DNA of 64,000 bases from Verticillium longisporum. Taxonomy: Eukaryota; Ascomycota; Sordariomycetes; Glomerellales; Plectosphaerellaceae. Shown here one piece after another: positions 59,500 to 64,000 of the stretch. The stretch is taken from the NCBI GenBank assembly GCA_019188255.1, contig JAETXT010000005.1, positions 496,001-560,000 of the forward strand. Direction: 5' to 3'. The notes under the pieces were generated by a model. The model worked only from the letters and a program-made list of their open reading frames with translations. It was not told the DNA's origin and did not search any database. The translations under genes were made by a program, and so were the position numbers. The first letter of the stretch is position 1. The number at the start of each line of letters is the position of its first letter.

Positions 59500-60029
59500 G
59501 ATGACTATACGTGTAGGATCAAAGTCGGAGGGCAAGGGACTTTGCTAGCAAGCCTGGCGCCCTGTGGTGTAATTTTATATAGATGATTGTACAAATAGAT
59601 GGTCGGCACTCTTTTCTGGATCACGGTCTTCTCAGCTGCCTGTGCTGGTTGTGTAGGACGTTTGAAGTTCTTTTTAGTGCTTGGTTTGTAGAACTTCGGT
59701 GTCATCACGAGTCTGAATGGTGATTCTTTTGAGCATCGAGGTGGTTCTGCAAACTTGATGCTGGCGGTTACGAAGACTGTCGAGCTGAAGACACTAATGC
59801 CACGGAGCTACCACCACCAGCTCGCAATGCCCTAATCCTACAAGCCTCGCCAAAAGAATTACACAACAGACGCGCAAGTGGCGATAGGAGCACAAACTCT
59901 ACAAAGCACTTGATGCTCGCCACTTTCAAATCCCATTCTTCTCCTGCCCCAGACCTCCTCATACCTATCCACGGTCCTCAGCAAAGCACAGCAGTACCAA
60001 TATCAACGCTCCAACCCTTCCATTCTAGC
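59500..60029. other. intergenic region, no gene seen
   Basis: About 530 bp between the IleRS stop and the 5S rRNA gene. Only short frames on both strands. It contains the IleRS 3' end. Confidence 0.5.
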
Positions 60030-60145
60030 ACATACGACCATACCTATTGGAAAACTTGGGATCCCGTCCGCTCTCCCCTAAATAAGCCAATAAGGGCCGG
60101 ATCAGTAGTTGGGTGGGTGACCACCAGCGAATACCTGGTGTTGTA
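60030..60145 (+). rRNA. 5S rRNA gene, 3' end interrupted by a transposon
   Basis: The sequence starts ACATACGACCAT and contains the highly conserved fungal 5S blocks ATCCCGTCCGCTCT, GTAGTTGGGTGGGTGACCAC and CAGCGAATACCTGGTGTTGTA. These include the internal Pol III promoter elements. A dispersed single copy is normal for filamentous ascomycetes. The gene runs 116 bases to the TA at 60144-60145 and is then interrupted by the pogo element; the missing bases TGT and an oligo-T terminator lie at 62007-62015. With one TA copy removed, the reconstructed length is about 119 bases. The 3' half of terminal helix I is therefore lost from the contiguous gene, and this copy is probably non-functional or makes extended transcripts. 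Confidence 0.92.
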
Positions 60146-60193
60146 ACGTGCATGATAAGCAAGTGGGCCAAACAAGCAAGTGGGCCACCTGAC
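60146..60193 (+). repeat. left terminal inverted repeat of the pogo element
   Basis: 48 bases identical to the reverse complement of 61957-62004. GCAAGTGGGCCA occurs twice within it, 16 bases apart, probably two transposase-binding sites. After the 48th base the arms differ (C against G) and then share ACGA. Confidence 0.95.
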
Positions 60194-60252
60194 CACGACC
60201 ATGCGACGACAGCAGCATCCCGGTGAACCCTAACGCCTTAAATCAATTGAAA

Positions 60253-61905
60253 CTACTTGAAATCCTCTTCTTCAGAAGCCCTCGTCTCCAGCTGACAAGT
60301 TCGCGCATTATGTCCAGGCTCGCCGCAGACACCGCAGCGCCGTTTCTTCGTCCCGTCCCTTGGTTGGCGACTGCTTCTCTGACGCGTTTCCTCATTTATC
60401 TGGACCTGAACCTCGATATTGGTTTGTATCTCCTGTCCCTCACCTAGAGTTAGACTCCCTCCTTGCCTGAGACGTGTTTTCTTAGCTCTCCGACGCTTGC
60501 TGAGTGTCGCGTTCTCGTCTCGAAGGATCTGGTTCTCCGACTTCAATAGGGCGAGTTGATGCATGATTCCACGCGTCCCCTTGGTAAAGTGGTCTATAGC
60601 GTTAAGAATCGACGTCGGAGAGCTTCCTTGGTGTCGGGCGATTCGACCTTTAATAAACTCTGACTGACAGCTAGCTTCAATCGGGTTGTGAGGCGTTTGG
60701 GAGACCCAAGGTTCTGATGTATCGGGGACCCCTCGACGGGCGTCGGTGTCCGTAGCTTCACATCCAGCTTTGAAACCACAATTTCGGGGCTCATTGGGAC
60801 AAGCCCAGCACCTCTGAACCCCCTTGATATTCCTTTCCGTCATAGCTTCTTTGAAAGCTGCGAAAAACGCGGGAAAGAAGTCCTCCTTCGTGATGTGGCT
60901 TGTACCTGCCCTCATCTTCTTCTCAATTTGCCGACCGTAGGCCTGCTTTAGCGGGCCAAAACAGCCAACATCAAGAGGTTGAAGTAGGTGAGATGAATGG
61001 GGAGGCATGCATAGCGTAATGATGTTGTTTTCCTTGCAGTAGAGCTCGAACTCAACGGAATGGTGACTTTGGTGCCCATCTAGGATAAGGAGGCGATATC
61101 CGGCCGACCGACGGGGCTTGGTATGCTTGTCAAAATGCTGAATCCATTCTAGACCTTTCTCATTTGTTGTCCAGCCTTTGTCTGTCGTAGCGATTACCCA
61201 GTCGTGAGGTAGAGGGCTGTCTTCGTACCAGCTTGAGAGGTGATTTTTGCCCGCCATAATGATGAACGGCGGGACACACCACCCGTCTGCGCCAACGCCT
61301 TGGATCACTGTCACCCATTCCCGACCTCCTGGTTGGACCATTTTCGTATTAGAACGTCTTTCGGCGTTCGTAACGACCATTCCGGACCCGATAACGCCCA
61401 TCATAAACCCAGTCTCATCGAAGTTATAGATATCAGGCTCCGCGATACCGTATTTGGCGATTGTGTTCTTTACGAGCGCGAACCAATCGCGAATTGCCTC
61501 GGGATCTTCGCATTGGGCTCTCTGATAGTCATATCTGCGAAAGAAACGCGTCTTAAGCTCTGGTTGTCGCCTGACGAAGTTTGAGGCCCAGCGCTTCCCG
61601 ACACTCGGCGCGTCGCGGTCGGCTAGCAGTCGATTAGCCATATCTTCAACCTCACAAAGCCGGGGAGGAAATGCTCGGGAATTTAGCTCAAGTATGTATT
61701 GAACAATCGTTAACTCCTCGAGCTCCGTCAAATTTCGATTGAGGGGGATCCTGTCGCGTTGCGAAGTAATACCGCGTAGTCGACGCGTCAAGGTCATTCG
61801 GGGAACACCAAAGATATTTGTCGCAGCGCGTATACTGAGATCTGGGTCATTTTGAATAGCCTGAAGAGCAAGCTGTAATTGACGTTCTTGTGAGGGCGGA
61901 GACAT
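60253..61905 (-). CDS. pogo/Fot1-like transposase with CCHC zinc knuckle
   Basis: Cut-and-paste transposase of 550 residues, intronless. An N-terminal psq-type helix-turn-helix (about 8-45) and a CENP-B-type HTH (about 55-120) would bind the terminal repeats. The DDE domain carries Asp163 (NFDETG), Asp276 (LILDGHQSHH) and Asp312 (LLQPLDVG); the last two are separated by 35 residues, the DD35D signature. A C-terminal CCHC knuckle (CX2CX4HX4C, about 524-537) precedes the acidic end. Between about residues 362 and 395 the reading frame appears displaced: the neighbouring frame reads AGLVPMSPEIVVSKLDVKLR, the usual family sequence. Two nearby indels (total three bases) would explain this. It may therefore be an inactive copy or reflect sequence error. 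Confidence 0.93.
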   Translation of the reverse strand: MSPPSQERQLQLALQAIQNDPDLSIRAATNIFGVPRMTLTRRLRGITSQRDRIPLNRNLTELEELTIVQYILELNSRAFPPRLCEVEDMANRLLADRDAPSVGKRWASNFVRRQPELKTRFFRRYDYQRAQCEDPEAIRDWFALVKNTIAKYGIAEPDIYNFDETGFMMGVIGSGMVVTNAERRSNTKMVQPGGREWVTVIQGVGADGWCVPPFIIMAGKNHLSSWYEDSPLPHDWVIATTDKGWTTNEKGLEWIQHFDKHTKPRRSAGYRLLILDGHQSHHSVEFELYCKENNIITLCMPPHSSHLLQPLDVGCFGPLKQAYGRQIEKKMRAGTSHITKEDFFPAFFAAFKEAMTERNIKGVQRCWACPNEPRNCGFKAGCEATDTDARRGVPDTSEPWVSQTPHNPIEASCQSEFIKGRIARHQGSSPTSILNAIDHFTKGTRGIMHQLALLKSENQILRDENATLSKRRRAKKTRLRQGGSLTLGEGQEIQTNIEVQVQINEETRQRSSRQPRDGTKKRRCGVCGEPGHNARTCQLETRASEEEDFK

Positions 61906-61956
61906 CGTTGTTGGTGGAGGAATTAATGGTTAACGTAAGAAGGTCGCGTTTTCGTC

Positions 61957-62004
61957 GTCAGGTGGCCCACTTGCTTGTTTGGCCCACTTGCTTATCATGC
62001 ACGT
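61957..62004 (-). repeat. right terminal inverted repeat of the pogo element
   Basis: Perfect partner of 60146-60193, ending in ACGT next to the TA at 62005-62006. It lies 51 bases upstream of the transposase start codon and so should overlap its promoter. Confidence 0.95.
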
Positions 62005-62006
62005 TA

Positions 62007-62015
62007 TGTCTTTTT
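62007..62015 (+). terminator. displaced 3' end and Pol III oligo-T terminator of the 5S gene
   Basis: Directly after the right TA the sequence reads TGTC then five T. Joined to the 5S gene at 60145 it restores TTGTATGT, which can pair with the 5' ACATAC of helix I, followed by a normal Pol III stop. It is now 1.86 kb away from its gene. Confidence 0.85.
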
Positions 62016-62252
62016 GTTTTTGTTGAGGGGAAGGTTGGGCTGGAGGGTGACGAGTGCTCTTTGTAGGACGCTGATTGCGAGGCTTGTCAAATTTTGATAC
62101 ATAATAGGTCGGATTTCGTTGTTGTTGTCGCAAACACATTGTGAAAGCATGGACACAGCTATCCATGTACATAGATGTCTATGATTTTTGACCCAGCTGG
62201 CATATCATGGCTTGAGCTCATGAAATGAACTTATTGTGCTGCACAGCAGATC

Positions 62253-62534
62253 GTGGTGACTAAGTCATCCCTTTAGAACTGAAATTAGGCCTCAGTACTT
62301 CATATGATCGACCGCCAAGTAGCAGAAAGTAGATGTCGCTAATTGAATTAAAGGATATAATGAACAGTATATCTATATGCCTGTACGTTACTTATTTTTG
62401 ACAGACCTACCCGCTCCAACTATATACTGAAGGAGTACCTGTCAAGACCCACATTAGAGCTATTCATGCAGGCCGTGATCAGTCTATGTACTGAGGCCTA
62501 ATTTCAGCACTAAAGGGATAGACTTCAGTACTAC
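62253..62534. mobile_element. MITE-like element 3, ~282 bp with ~48-bp imperfect inverted repeats
   Basis: The left arm with TCCCTTTAGAACTGAAATTA and GGCCTCAGTAC (62268-62298) is inverted at 62487-62520 as GTACTGAGGCCTAATTTCAG followed by CACTAAAGGGA. The interior is AT-rich without a coding frame. The outer ends are less conserved, so the boundaries and target duplication are uncertain. Confidence 0.65.
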
Positions 62535-64000
62535 CAGACACTATTGCATGTCAAGACAAGTTCATAGTGCGAGAACCCAAGGCCGACAAGCCAACAAGCT
62601 GTTGGCCTTGATATAACGGTGTATCAAAGGCAGAGGTGCAACTATTGCCAAGGCTTGTATGCATTCATTGCTGTCACGTGGATCTCAACTCGTCGTGATC
62701 AGATGGCGCTGGATGAGTACTTGACGACTTGTGGACAATAGGAGCCCAGGTATTGTGCTGCGTTCCTGCAAGCTCATCAACTCGCTCCCATGGGAGGTTC
62801 CCTGGCAAAGCGGCCATCCTTTATAATATCCGGTTGCTCAAGATTTTGCTACACTAGCAGCCCCTGACAGGAGATGGGACCTCTGCCAACATATTCCCTA
62901 TTGCCTTTCGTCTGGTGTTTTGGTCGTCTCATCGTCCATAAGATATATTACTGAACGACAGTTGATATCGTAAGTTGTCAGCAGCCTAACGAGCATGGAT
63001 TCAAGTCTGTTCTCAGATGTCCCGGTAATTCGAGTCGCATCTTAGCAGGTACTATCACATGCGTTCATGCGACCAATGGGCGAAGTCGAGACCACGAACG
63101 GACTAAGGAATCGATGCTTACGCGACGGCTCCGGGCGTCACTGTCTGCAAGGAAGAAAAGCTTCGACTGACGGGCTTAGCGATCTCGCCACTTTCCCGTG
63201 ATAGGTCGCTAAGATTCACTCATCATGCATTGGGCATCCCAAATCCTGTGGCGCTTGGAAGGCTTTTCTTCTGCCTGCCTATGCCATGGGAAGGGCATGT
63301 AAATCCCGTGAGGTGGGTGGCGCATGAGGATTGACGCTCGATTCAAGGCCACTCTGCCTTGTTTTGCACACCCGCAAGCTGTCGTCATGAGGCCTCCTCT
63401 GGAACAGCAAGATGCCTCAGCCGCACCCAAGCATGGCCTGTCTCTTCCATTTCTCTGTCCCAATGCTAGCCTAAGCTTTCCTTGCATCCGTGCACTGCTC
63501 CAGACATGGACCCGGCATTAAGCACCCATCGACCTCAGCAGGAGGCGATCGTGGGCTGACTAGGTAAAGACGTTCTTCGTCTGCCGTGGACAATCAGCTA
63601 TTGCCATCATGTTTTGTTTTATAAGTTGGCCGGTAACTCTACACAACGTAGCGAATCGACTGACGTCTTCGTAGGATCCATACAGTCTAGGCTCTGTTCT
63701 GAGGACGAAGTCGTGTAAGGCTTTCAGCGAGGTATGGAACACAACAGCGGTTGAGGTCGCTCGTCGTTGTGGCAGTGCCCAAGACCACCGACCACGTTAC
63801 CCATAAAGGCCAGCCAGTGCTGCCTGCGAAATCCTGTGCTAGTGCACCTCTGCGAAACTTCGTTTAACCATTCCTCTTTGAAGTTTTCCTATATTCTACT
63901 CCAATTTTATACGACTTTCCACCCTACTATAGCGCATCATGTCAGTACGAGAAGGGCTCATCATCTCGCAACCGCCAACCTACGACTGTTTTAATGACAG
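62535..64000. other. terminal intergenic region, no gene seen
   Basis: The last ~1.5 kb is of mixed composition with only short frames (for example 63209-63487 minus, 63767-63994 plus) that lack recognisable motifs. A gene could begin beyond the window edge. Confidence 0.5.

Larger units (their letters stand above)
60146..62004 (-). mobile_element. complete pogo/Fot1-type DNA transposon, 1,859 bp
   Basis: The element is bounded by perfect 48-bp terminal inverted repeats starting ACGTGCATGATAAGCAAG (60146-60193 and 61957-62004). A TA target duplication lies at 60144-60145 and 62005-62006. It encodes one transposase on the minus strand (60253-61905). TA target choice, DD35D chemistry and a CENP-B-like DNA-binding region place it in the pogo/Fot1 branch of Tc1-mariner. 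Perfect repeats and an open frame suggest recent insertion without RIP damage. It sits inside the 3' end of a 5S rRNA gene. Confidence 0.95.

Noticed and set aside
58561..59535. 324-codon minus-strand open frame
   Set aside because: Also antisense to IleRS, with no recognisable motif.

Overview
The window looks like nuclear DNA of a filamentous ascomycete, probably a Sordariomycete of the order Hypocreales. Genes have short introns (about 50-110 bp) with GT..AG ends. The recognisable proteins are fungal types: a CFEM/Pth11-like receptor, a Cft1 subunit, Sam37, and a fungal lysosomal cobalamin transporter. A lone dispersed 5S rRNA gene and a pogo/Fot1-class transposon are also typical. The assignment to order is an inference from sequence style.

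Layout. 0-16 kb is an accessory stretch: a small cysteine-rich secreted protein with an in-frame stop, two short-chain dehydrogenases, a GT31-type Golgi glycosyltransferase, a CFEM-domain seven-helix receptor, a transcription-factor-like protein, and a secreted berberine-bridge-type FAD oxidase. Two inverted-repeat (MITE-like) elements lie behind the receptor gene. 16-38 kb is a housekeeping block: CFT1 (mRNA 3' processing), LMBD1-like lysosomal transporter, an ANCHR-like zinc protein, a glycine-rich membrane protein, a secreted amine-oxidase-like flavoprotein, PIG-U/GAB1 (GPI transamidase), SAM37 (mitochondrial outer-membrane import) and a small methyltransferase. About 38-53.8 kb is gene-poor; I see no convincing conserved gene in it. 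53.8-59.5 kb holds a conserved fungal protein of unknown function and the mitochondrial isoleucyl-tRNA synthetase. 60-62 kb holds the most striking structure: an apparently complete 1,859-bp pogo-type transposon inserted into a TA dinucleotide at the 3' end of a 5S rRNA gene, removing half of helix I and displacing the oligo-T terminator. A third MITE-like element follows.

A second theme is recurrent loss of reading frame. At least twelve positions in eight genes need one or two extra bases to keep a clearly conserved reading frame. Most lie in G or C runs, and essential genes are affected (CFT1 three times, SAM37 twice, IleRS in its HIGH region). Base deletions in the consensus sequence explain this better than pseudogenisation, so these genes are annotated as CDS with marked breaks.

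The genes do not form one pathway. The 1.7-15.3 kb set (two reductases, FAD oxidase, transcription-factor-like protein, receptor) could be a small metabolic neighbourhood, but no polyketide, peptide or terpene backbone enzyme is present.
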